Under the pieces are notes generated by a model that saw only the letters and a program-made list of their open reading frames with translations, was not told where the DNA came from and ran no database searches. This document shows positions 27,874 to 35,337 of a stretch of 64,000 bases of DNA, in pieces. The first letter of the stretch is position 1; each line of letters begins with the position of its first letter. A program made the position numbers and the translations under genes. Origin of the DNA: Neolewinella antarctica (GTDB lineage Bacteria; Bacteroidota; Bacteroidia; Chitinophagales; Saprospiraceae); the NCBI RefSeq assembly GCF_011927835.1, contig NZ_JAATJH010000002.1, forward strand, positions 761,915-825,914, written 5' to 3'.

Positions 27874-28989
27874 TTACTCTTCCATCGCCTTACAGAGCAA
27901 CGGCAACACACCATCGTACCAGTTCACGAGCGAAATTGCCTTGGCGAGCGTCAAGTCTTCACACGCGCCACCGAGCATGTTGTTGTCCAGGCGAGTTTGC
28001 CCCCGGACGATGCGGAAGCGGCCGTCGCGCGGGAAACGAATAACGGCTTCGTCCATCTTCGCCAACGCTGAAATTACCTGGTTGCTGTCCTGAGCCATCA
28101 CCTGCGCCTCGTTGATGAGGCCGAGCGCGTCGTTGTAATCTGCGATCGTGGACGCGCAGGCCGCCGATTCTGGCACGAAGGTGAGGGCAACGTCGTAGGC
28201 AGCGGTGACGGGCCGGCCGTCGTACTCCGCCGGCGACCACTGACCGCGCGACCTGGTCGCTACCCTGATGGCCTCGAAGGTGAAATCAGTCCCCAGGTCA
28301 TTATAGTCGATGATGTCCTGTACCTGCACGGCACCGGCGCTCGTGACCAGTAATTGTACGTCCAGGTCTCCAATGCGGCAGCTGTCCTCACCGGAAGTAG
28401 GGTAGGTAAGTTGTTCGGTCAGGTAGGCAACGAGGCTGCCGGACGGGCCGGTAAACTCGACGGGTTTGGAAAACTCCGTGTAGATCGTGTCCCGGTCCGA
28501 TAACACGTAGGGCTTGGGTTCCTCCAACTTAAAGCGAATGGGTAAAGTGTACAGAAACCGGACGGGCTTGCCCTCCCTGAAGGCCGGCCGCCAGCGGACC
28601 TCTTTAGCCATCTCGATCACCGCCCGCGCCGCCGCCACGCCCAGGCCCGCGCCGGGGTCCCGCAGGATCTCCGCCCGGGAAATGATACCGTTGCGTTCGA
28701 TCAAAAAGCTAATGACCGCCGTTCCACTTATGCCTTGATTTCGTGCCTCCACAGGGTAGCCGACGCGCTTATTGACGTAGGCCAGCACGGCGATATCCGA
28801 GCATTCTACTTTGGCCGTAGCCGTGGTGTCGTAGCCTTCGCACCGGGTGGGAAACCGGGGTGCCTCATCGGCAAATTGGTAGATGGTCGTATCGACCGCT
28901 ACGGAGTCCGTGGCGGTCGTGAGGGCGGGCTCCGCTTGGGCTATGAGCGCTAGTGGAAAGCAGCAGATCAGCGTAAAGAAAAGTTTCAT
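27874..28989 (-). CDS. periplasmic protein with two TonB C-terminal-like domains and a helical tail
   Basis: A 371-residue protein with a signal peptide (MKLFFTLICCFPLALIAQA) but no membrane anchor. Two TonB_C-like domains are visible. The first spans about residues 65-155, with YPVEARNQGISGTAVISFLI and WRPAFREGKPVRFLYTLPIRF. The second spans about 180-275, with LTYPT...DLDVQLLVTSAGAVQV and GQWSPAEYDGRPVTAAYDVALTF. A helical, TPR-like region ends the protein (LINEAQVMAQDS onward). Normal TonB proteins have one such domain and an N-terminal inner-membrane helix with a proline-rich spacer; both are missing here. It cannot reach ExbB/ExbD in the usual way, so a binding or scaffold role is more likely than energy transfer. 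It stands alone. Confidence 0.72.
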   Translation of the reverse strand: MKLFFTLICCFPLALIAQAEPALTTATDSVAVDTTIYQFADEAPRFPTRCEGYDTTATAKVECSDIAVLAYVNKRVGYPVEARNQGISGTAVISFLIERNGIISRAEILRDPGAGLGVAAARAVIEMAKEVRWRPAFREGKPVRFLYTLPIRFKLEEPKPYVLSDRDTIYTEFSKPVEFTGPSGSLVAYLTEQLTYPTSGEDSCRIGDLDVQLLVTSAGAVQVQDIIDYNDLGTDFTFEAIRVATRSRGQWSPAEYDGRPVTAAYDVALTFVPESAACASTIADYNDALGLINEAQVMAQDSNQVISALAKMDEAVIRFPRDGRFRIVRGQTRLDNNMLGGACEDLTLAKAISLVNWYDGVLPLLCKAMEE

Positions 28990-29058
28990 TGCGGGGGGGG
29001 TCGATGGTTCGAAGGGAGGGGCTATTGCGGCCGGAGTCGGTTTGGTGGGGCGCGCCGA

Positions 29059-30147
29059 CTAGTCGGTGACTTCGCTCAGGTAGCCGAGTAGTTCCTGCGC
29101 ACGGTGGCCGATGGTGTGCTCCGCCAGGATGCGCTTTCTCGCCCGGTTACCCATTTTTCGGCGGTACTTCTCGTCGCTACCGTAGAGAATGTCGAGAACG
29201 CTCTGCCGGTCGTCCACGGTATATACCTCGCGGTCGGGCTCGAGAAAGTGCTCCAACCCAGCCCAGTAGGTAGTCAGCACGGGGACGCCACAGGCGGCGG
29301 CGGCCATCAACCGACGCGTCGGTGTGTAACCCATCGCCTGCCGGTCGGCCCGGTTGATGACCAGGGTACAAACTTGGCGGTTATAGAAATCCACCAAGTT
29401 GGTGGCGGGTAAGTGTTCGAGGTAAGTCAGGTTGGTGGGCCAGTTCTCCCGGTCGATGTATCCGCTGCCCGCCAGTACGAAATTACGGGCGGGCGTGTAA
29501 CCGGCCGGTTCGAGGAGTAGCGCGGTGAGGGTCTCCCGGCGGTCCTCCTTATACGTGCCGATGAAGCCCAGTTCGTAGGTTTTTTCCGCGTCCGTACGGT
29601 AAAAATCGAAAGGGTCGACGGATTCGTAGAGCGGGCGGGCAAACTGCAGGTCGTTTTCACGCGCCAGCTCCTCCAGAATGGGGCCGCCGGTGGTGGACAG
29701 GAACAGGTTGAAATTACCGATCGTCCGGCAGCTCAGGCAGTCGCCAAGTTTGCGGGCCGCGCTGAAGGATTCGATCGTCCGGTTTAAGTTAGTGTCGTAG
29801 TAAATAGTGACGCCCCTAGCTTCTTCGGCGATCCAGACGGCAATATCCTCGGCGTCCTCCACGCCGCTACCCATCATGATGACGTCCGCCGTCTGCACGA
29901 TGTCCGTATATTCTTCCAGCAACTGCTCGGTGGTGGGGTAAGTCCAAACCTCACAGTACGGTGACCGCAACATATCCCGCACCTGAACCCTGGTGGGGTC
30001 GAGCCGTTCGAGGAAGGTCGTCCGGTGGCCGTGCTGCGCCAGCTCGTTGATCAAACCACGGTACAGGCCCGCCGCCGGGTTTTCCAGGGAGGAGAGGATG
30101 GAGCGGCCGATGATGACCAGATCGAGGGGGGTGGAGCCGAATTTCAC
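29059..30147 (-). CDS. CgeB-like glycosyltransferase
   Basis: A 362-residue cytosolic protein resembling the CgeB family of GT4-like glycosyltransferases. The N-terminal half has Rossmann features (LDLVIIGRSILSSLENPAAG, TADVIMMGSGVEDAEDIAVW). The C-terminal half carries the family pattern ELGFIGTYKEDRRETL, then INRADRQAMGYTPTRRLMAAAACGVPVLTTYW, with a nucleotide-sugar-binding AAACGVPVL loop, and ends in a helix after a REVYTVDD segment. Donor and acceptor are unknown. It lies downstream of the pyruvate dehydrogenase gene on the same strand but is separated from it by an inverted repeat array at 30165-30355, so it is probably an independent unit. Confidence 0.75.
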   Translation of the reverse strand: MKFGSTPLDLVIIGRSILSSLENPAAGLYRGLINELAQHGHRTTFLERLDPTRVQVRDMLRSPYCEVWTYPTTEQLLEEYTDIVQTADVIMMGSGVEDAEDIAVWIAEEARGVTIYYDTNLNRTIESFSAARKLGDCLSCRTIGNFNLFLSTTGGPILEELARENDLQFARPLYESVDPFDFYRTDAEKTYELGFIGTYKEDRRETLTALLLEPAGYTPARNFVLAGSGYIDRENWPTNLTYLEHLPATNLVDFYNRQVCTLVINRADRQAMGYTPTRRLMAAAACGVPVLTTYWAGLEHFLEPDREVYTVDDRQSVLDILYGSDEKYRRKMGNRARKRILAEHTIGHRAQELLGYLSEVTD

Positions 30148-30164
30148 GGGGGGAAGGTAGGAAG

Positions 30165-30355
30165 ATTAGGCGGTAGTCAGTAGGCGGTAGGCGGCAGGAA
30201 TTTAGATTAGGCGGGGACTGGTTATTTTTTTGTAAAAAATCAGGTGTACGGATCATACGAGCTAAACAGGCCTAAAATTTTAGTCGGTACAAGCAAGTAA
30301 ATTCAACCTACCGCCTACCGCCTACGAGCCTACCACCTACCAGCCTACCGCCTAA
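30165..30355. repeat. TAGGCGG / CCGCCTA inverted array (family 2)
   Basis: Left block with TAGGCGGTAGGCGG units at 30165-30214 and right block with ACCGCCTACCGCCTA units at 30306-30355, separated by about 90 unrelated A/T-rich bases. It fills the interval between the CgeB-like gene and the E1 beta gene and ends 5 bases from the latter's stop. Confidence 0.8.
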
Positions 30356-30360
30356 CCTCC

Positions 30361-31344
30361 CTACTTAACGTAAGCCACCTCCTTAACCGCCCGAATAACC
30401 TTCTCCGTATTAGGCAAGTACTCCTCCACCAGCGTAGGCGCGTAGCCCAGGCTCGTATCGGCGCTGTTGACGCGGATGACCGGGGCGTCGAGGTAATCGA
30501 AGGCAGCTTTCTGGATCTCGTAGGCGACTTCTGAGCTGACGCCGGCGAACGGCCAGGCTTCGTCGATGACCACGGCGCGGTTGGTTTTCTTGACGGATTC
30601 GACAATCGTTTTGCGGTCGAGCGGGCGGATCGTCCGCAGGTCGATCACTTCACAGGAGATGCCCTCGGCTTCGAGTTTTTCGGCGGCTTCCATCGCGACG
30701 AGCACCATCTTGTTATAGCTGATCAGCGTTACGTCGGTGCCTTCGCGGCGGATGGCGGCCTTGCCAATCGGGACGAGGTATTCGCCCTCGGGCACTTCAC
30801 CCTCCATGCCGTACAGCATTTCCGATTCCATGAAACAGACGGGGTCGTTATCACGGATGGCGGATTTGAGGAGACCCTTCGCGTCGGCGGGGTCGATACA
30901 TGAGATCACTTTCAGGCCGGGGGTGTTGGCCATCCAGCTCTCGAACGTTTGGCTGTGCTGCTGACCGAGTTGGCCGGCGGAACCGGAGGGGCCGCGGAAA
31001 ACGATGGGGCAATTGTACTGGCCGGCGGACTGGCTCAGCGTCTTGGCGGCGTTGTTGACGATTTGGTCGAAGGCCAACACGGCAAAGTTCCAGGTCATGA
31101 ATTCGACGATGGGCCGCAGGCCGTTCATGGCCGCACCGACGCCGATGCCGGCGAAACCGAGTTCGGCGATGGGCGTGTCGATGATGCGCTTGGCACCGAA
31201 TTCGTCAAGCATCCCTTTGCTGACTTTGTAGGCACCGTTGTACTGAGCGACTTCTTCGCCGATCAGAAACACATTTTCGTCGCGGCGCATTTCTTCGGAC
31301 ATCGCTTCGCGCAGGGCATCTCGGAGGGCTAATTTTCTGGCCAT
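30361..31344 (-). CDS. pdhB: pyruvate dehydrogenase E1 component, beta subunit
   Basis: Beta subunit of the thiamine-diphosphate enzyme that decarboxylates pyruvate and feeds acetyl groups to lipoylated E2. At 327 residues, its length is normal. Seen: IGEEVAQYNGAYKVSKGML, the TPIAELGFAGIGVGAAMNGLRPIVEFM region contacting ThDP, RGPSGSAGQLGQQHSQTFESW, and a transketolase C-terminal domain with CEVIDLRTIRPLDRKTI and the conserved EAWPFAG. Family resemblance also fits branched-chain oxoacid E1 beta, but the pattern is closest to pyruvate dehydrogenase. I chose the ATG at 31344 over one nine codons upstream. The alpha subunit, E2 and E3 genes are not adjacent. Confidence 0.9.
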   Translation of the reverse strand: MARKLALRDALREAMSEEMRRDENVFLIGEEVAQYNGAYKVSKGMLDEFGAKRIIDTPIAELGFAGIGVGAAMNGLRPIVEFMTWNFAVLAFDQIVNNAAKTLSQSAGQYNCPIVFRGPSGSAGQLGQQHSQTFESWMANTPGLKVISCIDPADAKGLLKSAIRDNDPVCFMESEMLYGMEGEVPEGEYLVPIGKAAIRREGTDVTLISYNKMVLVAMEAAEKLEAEGISCEVIDLRTIRPLDRKTIVESVKKTNRAVVIDEAWPFAGVSSEVAYEIQKAAFDYLDAPVIRVNSADTSLGYAPTLVEEYLPNTEKVIRAVKEVAYVK

Positions 31345-31368
31345 ATTATTTTTCTTCGTTGTGGAGGG

Positions 31369-31376
31369 CAAAAGTA
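31369..31376 (-). promoter_or_regulatory. candidate -7 element for the E1 beta gene
   Basis: TACTTTTG on the minus strand, 24 bases before the start at 31344, matching TAnnTTTG; no clear -33 element. Confidence 0.4.
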
Positions 31377-31405
31377 AGAATTTGACCGCACATGAAGATC
31401 AGGGG

Positions 31406-31421
31406 GCGCGGACGCGGGTGC
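31406..31421 (+). repeat. GC-rich 16-mer (family 1), GAC variant
   Basis: GCGCGGACGCGGGTGC, one base from consensus and identical to the copy at 56920-56935. It lies between the E1 beta and LysR genes; the flanking GGGGGTTGGTGGG resembles that copy's flank too. Confidence 0.75.
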
Positions 31422-31517
31422 GGGGGTTGGTGGGTAGGGCGCGGGCGGCGGGAAGTAACCACGGCTTAATGGTAGCTACGTGAACTTGATTGAACCGACT
31501 TTACTCGTGTTGACCAT

Positions 31518-32441
31518 TCAGTACTGCTCGGTCCAACCGAACTTATCCATCGCGATTCGATCTTTCTCCCTACGGATAAACTCTAAGTAAGCCGCCGCGA
31601 CGGGCGAGAGCTTTTTACTTTTTAGCCAGACCAAATCCCACTCCGTCGTTAGCGGCAGACCGGGTAACGGAACGATTTCCAGGTCGCCGTTCTTCAGTTC
31701 GTTCTTAATGCCGATGAGGGGCATGATGGAATAGCCCAGGCCGGCAATGATGGCCTGCTTTAATGCTTCGTTTGAGGTTAGTTCGATCTTTTTACCCGCG
31801 CGCGCACGCTTGTGGGACAAAAAATCTTCCATCGCGTCGCGGGTCGCTGAGCCCGCCTCCCGAAATAGTAGGGGATGTTTGGTGAGCGACTTGAGCGTCT
31901 TGGGGTGCTCGGCTCCATCCTTCGCCACTTCTCCGACCAAATAGAGTTTGTTGGGCATGAGCGACACGTGGAGGAGGTCGAGATTAGTCGGCACGACGGA
32001 GACCATGCCGAAGTCTGCTTCATTTTTTTCCAAATCGGCGACAACCTGCCGCTTATTGGTGACGTCCATGAGTAGGTCTACCTCCGGGTGCAAGTGCATG
32101 AAACCGCTGAGAAAATAGGGCATTACGTACTTTGCCGTACTGACGATAGACAGCCGGAGCCGCCCGGCGAGCCGGCCTTTAAAAATATTCGAGTTGTACT
32201 CAATGGCATCCACCTCCGCCAGAATGCTGTGGGCGGAGTTAACGATTTGCTGACCAAAATCCGTAATGTATAGTTGCTTACCAATCAGTTCCGTCAGCGG
32301 TAGATCGAACTGCTGCTGAAATTTTTTCAACTGAATGGATACGGCCGGTTGGGACAGGTAGAGCTCTTTAGCTGCTTTCGTGATGCTTTTATGCTCCGCC
32401 ACCACGGTGAAAATACGCAACTGACGTAAGGTGAAATTCAT
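31518..32441 (-). CDS. LysR-family transcriptional regulator
   Basis: A 307-residue DNA-binding regulator. The N-terminal winged helix-turn-helix spans residues 1-60 (LRQLRIFTVVAEHKSITKAAKELYLSQPAVSIQLKKF). A helical linker and a two-lobed periplasmic-binding-like effector domain follow (about 90-300; GRLRLSIVSTAKYVMPYFL is the usual first strand). It has the normal length and pattern of CbbR-like members. It is divergently transcribed from the TPR gene at 32546 across about 100 bases. LysR proteins often control their divergent neighbour, so that gene is a candidate target. In the shared space CTTATG occurs twice, at 32450-32455 and 32482-32487. Confidence 0.9.
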   Translation of the reverse strand: MNFTLRQLRIFTVVAEHKSITKAAKELYLSQPAVSIQLKKFQQQFDLPLTELIGKQLYITDFGQQIVNSAHSILAEVDAIEYNSNIFKGRLAGRLRLSIVSTAKYVMPYFLSGFMHLHPEVDLLMDVTNKRQVVADLEKNEADFGMVSVVPTNLDLLHVSLMPNKLYLVGEVAKDGAEHPKTLKSLTKHPLLFREAGSATRDAMEDFLSHKRARAGKKIELTSNEALKQAIIAGLGYSIMPLIGIKNELKNGDLEIVPLPGLPLTTEWDLVWLKSKKLSPVAAAYLEFIRREKDRIAMDKFGWTEQY

Positions 32442-32545
32442 ATCTTTTGCTTATGGTTTGGATAGGTAATATAAAGGAATACTTATGAATGGTCGCCCTT
32501 ACCTTTACCGTACCGAAGAGTAACACTGATTTAATTCACCACCTT

Positions 32546-33391
32546 ATGAAGTACATAAAATTATGTTGCCTCCTTTTTCTTTGCTTGTTGACGGTTGCGC
32601 CCCTCAGCGCCCAGAATTCAGGCTTGGTCAGGTCCGGCGCGACGGGTGGTACGACTTATCTCGACCTACCCCTCGGAGAGCTCAACCTGGCACAACGACA
32701 GTGGCAGTCCGGCCAGATGGAACGAGCGTTAATAACCTATACGGGGGCGCTAGCCTGGCAGGCGAACTGGGTTCCACCGCTCATTCAGCGTGCAAATCTT
32801 CTGATGAAGATGGGTCGCAAAGCAGAAGCGCAAAAAGATATTATGCAGGCTAACCGGATTAATCCCCGCGCCACCGAGTTCTTTCTGGCCGAAGGAAAGG
32901 GTAATGTTGCCCCTTATCTCGCCCTCTATCCCGGTGAGTACTTTCGCCAGACCTACGCCGTAACCGACGCCGAGCCATCGCCACGGGACGCGACTTCGGT
33001 CTCGGATTTTCGCACCGCTCAGCACCGGACGATTGCGGGAAATGACTCGGTGTCGACGGCCGTGCAGGCAGTCCGGCACAAACTTGATCAGGACCTATCC
33101 GCCTCGGAAAGAAAGATTGACGACCTGCCGCGTGACTACCCCCAGGCCGTGCGGGCCATGCTGCTGGGGAACCTGGAATTTATGGGCCGGAATTACAACG
33201 ATGCCATCGTCCTGTATTCCGCTGCCTTAGCGGTGAACGTAGAAAAATGGCCGGAACTGTATTACAATCGGGGGCTCGCCCACATCCTTATGAACGACTA
33301 CGTCAGCGGTTGTCAGGACTTGAAGGAGGCTGAGAGAAGTGACGAGCTGCAGCTGGCCAAAACGATGTATGACTGCCTGTGTAATCTGTGA
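32546..33391 (+). CDS. secreted tetratricopeptide-repeat protein
   Basis: A 281-residue protein with a clear signal peptide (MKYIKLCCLLFLCLLTVAPLSAQ). The mature part has an N-terminal pair of TPR-like helices (NLAQRQWQSGQMERALITYTGAL, then helices ending KAEAQKDIMQANRINPRA) and a C-terminal pair (YNDAIVLYSAALAVN and YYNRGLAHILMNDYVSGCQDL), joined by a less ordered middle. TPR arrays mediate protein contacts, here in the periplasm or on the outer membrane. The start at 32546 is chosen because the signal peptide begins there. It is divergent from the LysR gene, and no function is known. Confidence 0.75.
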   Translation: MKYIKLCCLLFLCLLTVAPLSAQNSGLVRSGATGGTTYLDLPLGELNLAQRQWQSGQMERALITYTGALAWQANWVPPLIQRANLLMKMGRKAEAQKDIMQANRINPRATEFFLAEGKGNVAPYLALYPGEYFRQTYAVTDAEPSPRDATSVSDFRTAQHRTIAGNDSVSTAVQAVRHKLDQDLSASERKIDDLPRDYPQAVRAMLLGNLEFMGRNYNDAIVLYSAALAVNVEKWPELYYNRGLAHILMNDYVSGCQDLKEAERSDELQLAKTMYDCLCNL

Positions 33392-33430
33392 CTTGATCGC
33401 ATATCCATATTATCGTATTTTGAGTAGTCG

Positions 33431-33555
33431 GACAATTTTATTGTAACGTTCTGACGAGCGAGGTGGGCTGCTGTGTCTCCCCTTCAACCTTTGGGCGCGT
33501 CGACCCCATTGTAAGCCGGGGGAGAGGGTTTTAGAATGTTACTTTAATATTGTCA
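33431..33555. mobile_element. short element with GGGCGCGTCGACC core (family 3), copy B
   Basis: The best preserved copy. The 24-base left end (starts GACAATTTTATTGTAACG, at 33431) is complementary at most positions to the right end (finishing ACTTTAATATTGTC at 33554). The core at 33474-33531 matches copies A and C. No coding capacity. This looks like a miniature inverted-repeat element; a clear target-site duplication was not found. With copy C it fills most of the 360-base gap 33392-33751. Confidence 0.65.
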
Positions 33556-33610
33556 ACATACTTACTCGGACAAATCAATTAATATTTTCTTTTGCTCCAA
33601 CGGGTATCGC

Positions 33611-33669
33611 GCCTCCCCCTCTGCCCTCGGACGCGTCGACCCCGTCGTAAGCCCGGGGGAGAGGGTTAC
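33611..33669. mobile_element. family 3 core, copy C (partial)
   Basis: Core only: CCTCCCCCTCTGCCC, GGACGCGTCGACCCCGTCG and TAAGCCCGGGGGAGAGGG, closest to copy A. The inverted-repeat ends are not recognisable. It ends about 80 bases before the SPFH lipoprotein gene and may affect its expression. Confidence 0.55.
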
Positions 33670-33751
33670 GAAACGTATGATTGATTTTATCCGATTATTT
33701 ATTAGAGGTTCAGAAATTATTCACCAACCAACCCAATTAAATTATATCACC

Positions 33752-34561
33752 ATGAAATATCCAATAAATATCGCACTGATCGTGCTAACTTCCCTATTCG
33801 CCTTAACTAGCTGCACCGTCGTCCGGGAAGGGGAGGTAGGCGTAAAGCGGACGTTGGGAAAATATCAGGATAAGTCCATCGGGCAAGGAATGGTAACGTT
33901 CAACCCACTGACCAGCGCGGTACAAAAAATGAGCACCCAGACGGAAAACCTTGAAGTTGAATTAAACCTGCCTTCCAAGGAAGGGCTTAATATTCGGGCG
34001 GCGATCTCTATTCTCTACAGCCTCGACGGTCAGAAAGCAGCCGAAGTTCTGCGCCAGATCGGTCTAAACTACGAACGCTCCGTCATTTTGCCCGTATTCC
34101 GCTCGGCGGTGGCGGATGTTTCCGCCCGTTATTTTGCTAAGGATATGCACACCGGCCAGCGGGGCGTCATTGAAGAAGCGATTAGGGAACAGATGATGAC
34201 CAACCTGGCGGGGCGGGGCATCATCATCGAAACCGTCCTGGTAAAATCCATTCAACTACCGGTAAACCTGGCCCGCTCGATTGAGGAAAAGCTGGAAGCG
34301 GAGCAACAGTCGCTCAGAATGGAATTCGTACTCACCCAGGCCCGGCAGCAAGCCGATCAGCAGCGTATAGAAGCCGAAGGCACGCGGGACGCCCAACTCA
34401 TCATCGCCGAGGGACTCACGCCGGAGATACTTCGCTTTAAGGCAATTGAAGCCTTTATGGCACTTTCCCAGTCGGCTAATGCCAAGGTGATCATTACCGG
34501 TGGTGATATGCCGATGATGATGAATGGAGATGAGGTTATGGCCGCACCGGTCCGCAAGTAA
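33752..34561 (+). CDS. SPFH/prohibitin-like lipoprotein
   Basis: A 269-residue protein of the SPFH (stomatin, prohibitin, flotillin, HflK/C) family. The N-terminus MKYPINIALIVLTSLFALTSC is a lipoprotein signal with Cys21, so it should be lipid-anchored rather than held by the usual membrane helix. The SPFH domain spans about residues 22-180 (REGEVGVKRTLGKYQDKSIG; the YERSVILPVFRSAVADV helix). A helical, coiled-coil tail follows (EEKLEAEQQSLRMEFVLTQA, QQRIEAEGTRDAQLIIAEG), as in oligomeric family members. Bacterial SPFH proteins form rings with proteases or membrane microdomains. No NfeD or FtsH gene is adjacent. Start chosen at 33752 for the signal peptide. Confidence 0.85.
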   Translation: MKYPINIALIVLTSLFALTSCTVVREGEVGVKRTLGKYQDKSIGQGMVTFNPLTSAVQKMSTQTENLEVELNLPSKEGLNIRAAISILYSLDGQKAAEVLRQIGLNYERSVILPVFRSAVADVSARYFAKDMHTGQRGVIEEAIREQMMTNLAGRGIIIETVLVKSIQLPVNLARSIEEKLEAEQQSLRMEFVLTQARQQADQQRIEAEGTRDAQLIIAEGLTPEILRFKAIEAFMALSQSANAKVIITGGDMPMMMNGDEVMAAPVRK

Positions 34562-34618
34562 ACTTGCGAAAGAAATGGAATAAAAATTAAGGTGAGTCTA
34601 GTTTCTTTCCATCACGAG

Positions 34619-34641
34619 CGTCGCGGTCATTTGCCGCGGCG
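34619..34641 (+). terminator. possible terminator after the SPFH gene
   Basis: CGTCGCGG and CCGCGGCG pair over 8 positions (one G-T) around a 7-base loop, followed by TTCCTTTATTTAT. Confidence 0.35.
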
Positions 34642-34774
34642 TTCCTTTATTTATGGGACAAAAAATAATATATCAAGATAAAACGTAATTTATAGTACGC
34701 TAAAAGGTATCTTTACGGCGTTAAACAACGTATGTCTTCCTTTTAAGTATTCTGAACAACACAAACTCGTATAA

Positions 34775-34945
34775 ATGAATTTTCTTAAGTATTTCCGTCG
34801 GCCCGCGCGCGCCGTTGCGGGCATCTCCACCATTGGCCTCACTTCCTGTAACCGTGGGTTTGGTTGCCCCACTAATTTTAGTTTGGGTGATGCTACCGCA
34901 GAGTTATTGGAGACTTTGCTAACCGTCGTTATCTCCTGCTGTTAG
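34775..34945 (+). CDS. small (56-residue) cysteine-containing lipoprotein
   Basis: A short frame with a lipoprotein-like N-terminus: a basic start (MNFLKYFRRPARA), a hydrophobic stretch (VAGISTIGL) and the lipobox LTSC with Cys25, followed by NRGFGCPTNFS and a C-terminal VVISCC. Five cysteines in 56 residues, with only about 31 residues after lipidation. I recall similar tiny Bacteroidota lipoproteins with a G-F/Y-G-C-P motif, but have no function for them. It precedes ytxJ by 49 bases on the same strand, so it may belong to a thiol-related unit; that is inference. Confidence 0.55.
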   Translation: MNFLKYFRRPARAVAGISTIGLTSCNRGFGCPTNFSLGDATAELLETLLTVVISCC

Positions 34946-34994
34946 CATCAACCATCCCCGGGCCCCGGTGGTTAAGATCGCCAAACGTTGATAC

Positions 34995-35333
34995 ATGAAC
35001 ATTACCTGGCAACCCATCACCACCGTCCACGACGTGGAAGCCATTATCGAGCGCAGTAAAACTGTTCCCTGCTTCATCCTTAAGCACAGTACCCGTTGCC
35101 CCATCTCTTCCATGGCCATGCGCCGCTTGGAGTCTAGCTGGGATTTAGCAGATACACAAGTCGAAACTTACTATCTGGACCTGATTCGTTACCGCCCCGT
35201 CAGCAATTTTATTGCGGACGAATTTGGCGTGCGTCACGAGTCCCCCCAGGCACTATTTATTAAAAATGGTGTTTGCGTTCACAACGCCTCTCACCTGGAC
35301 ATTAATGTCGCCGACGTTAAGAAAGCCGCGTAA
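34995..35333 (+). CDS. ytxJ: YtxJ-like bacillithiol-system redox protein (monothiol)
   Basis: A 112-residue thioredoxin-fold protein of the YtxJ/DUF2847 family, proposed to remove bacillithiol from mixed disulfides. The active-site segment is KHSTRCPISSMAMRRL with Cys35 preceding Pro36; no second Cys follows in a CxxC arrangement, so it is a monothiol type. The DLIRYRPVSN region and the cis-Pro segment HESPQALFI are as expected. It lies four bases before mnmD, indicating co-transcription, and follows a small cysteine-bearing lipoprotein gene. The host probably makes bacillithiol; no synthesis genes are in the window. Confidence 0.85.
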   Translation: MNITWQPITTVHDVEAIIERSKTVPCFILKHSTRCPISSMAMRRLESSWDLADTQVETYYLDLIRYRPVSNFIADEFGVRHESPQALFIKNGVCVHNASHLDINVADVKKAA

Positions 35334-35337
35334 ACAA

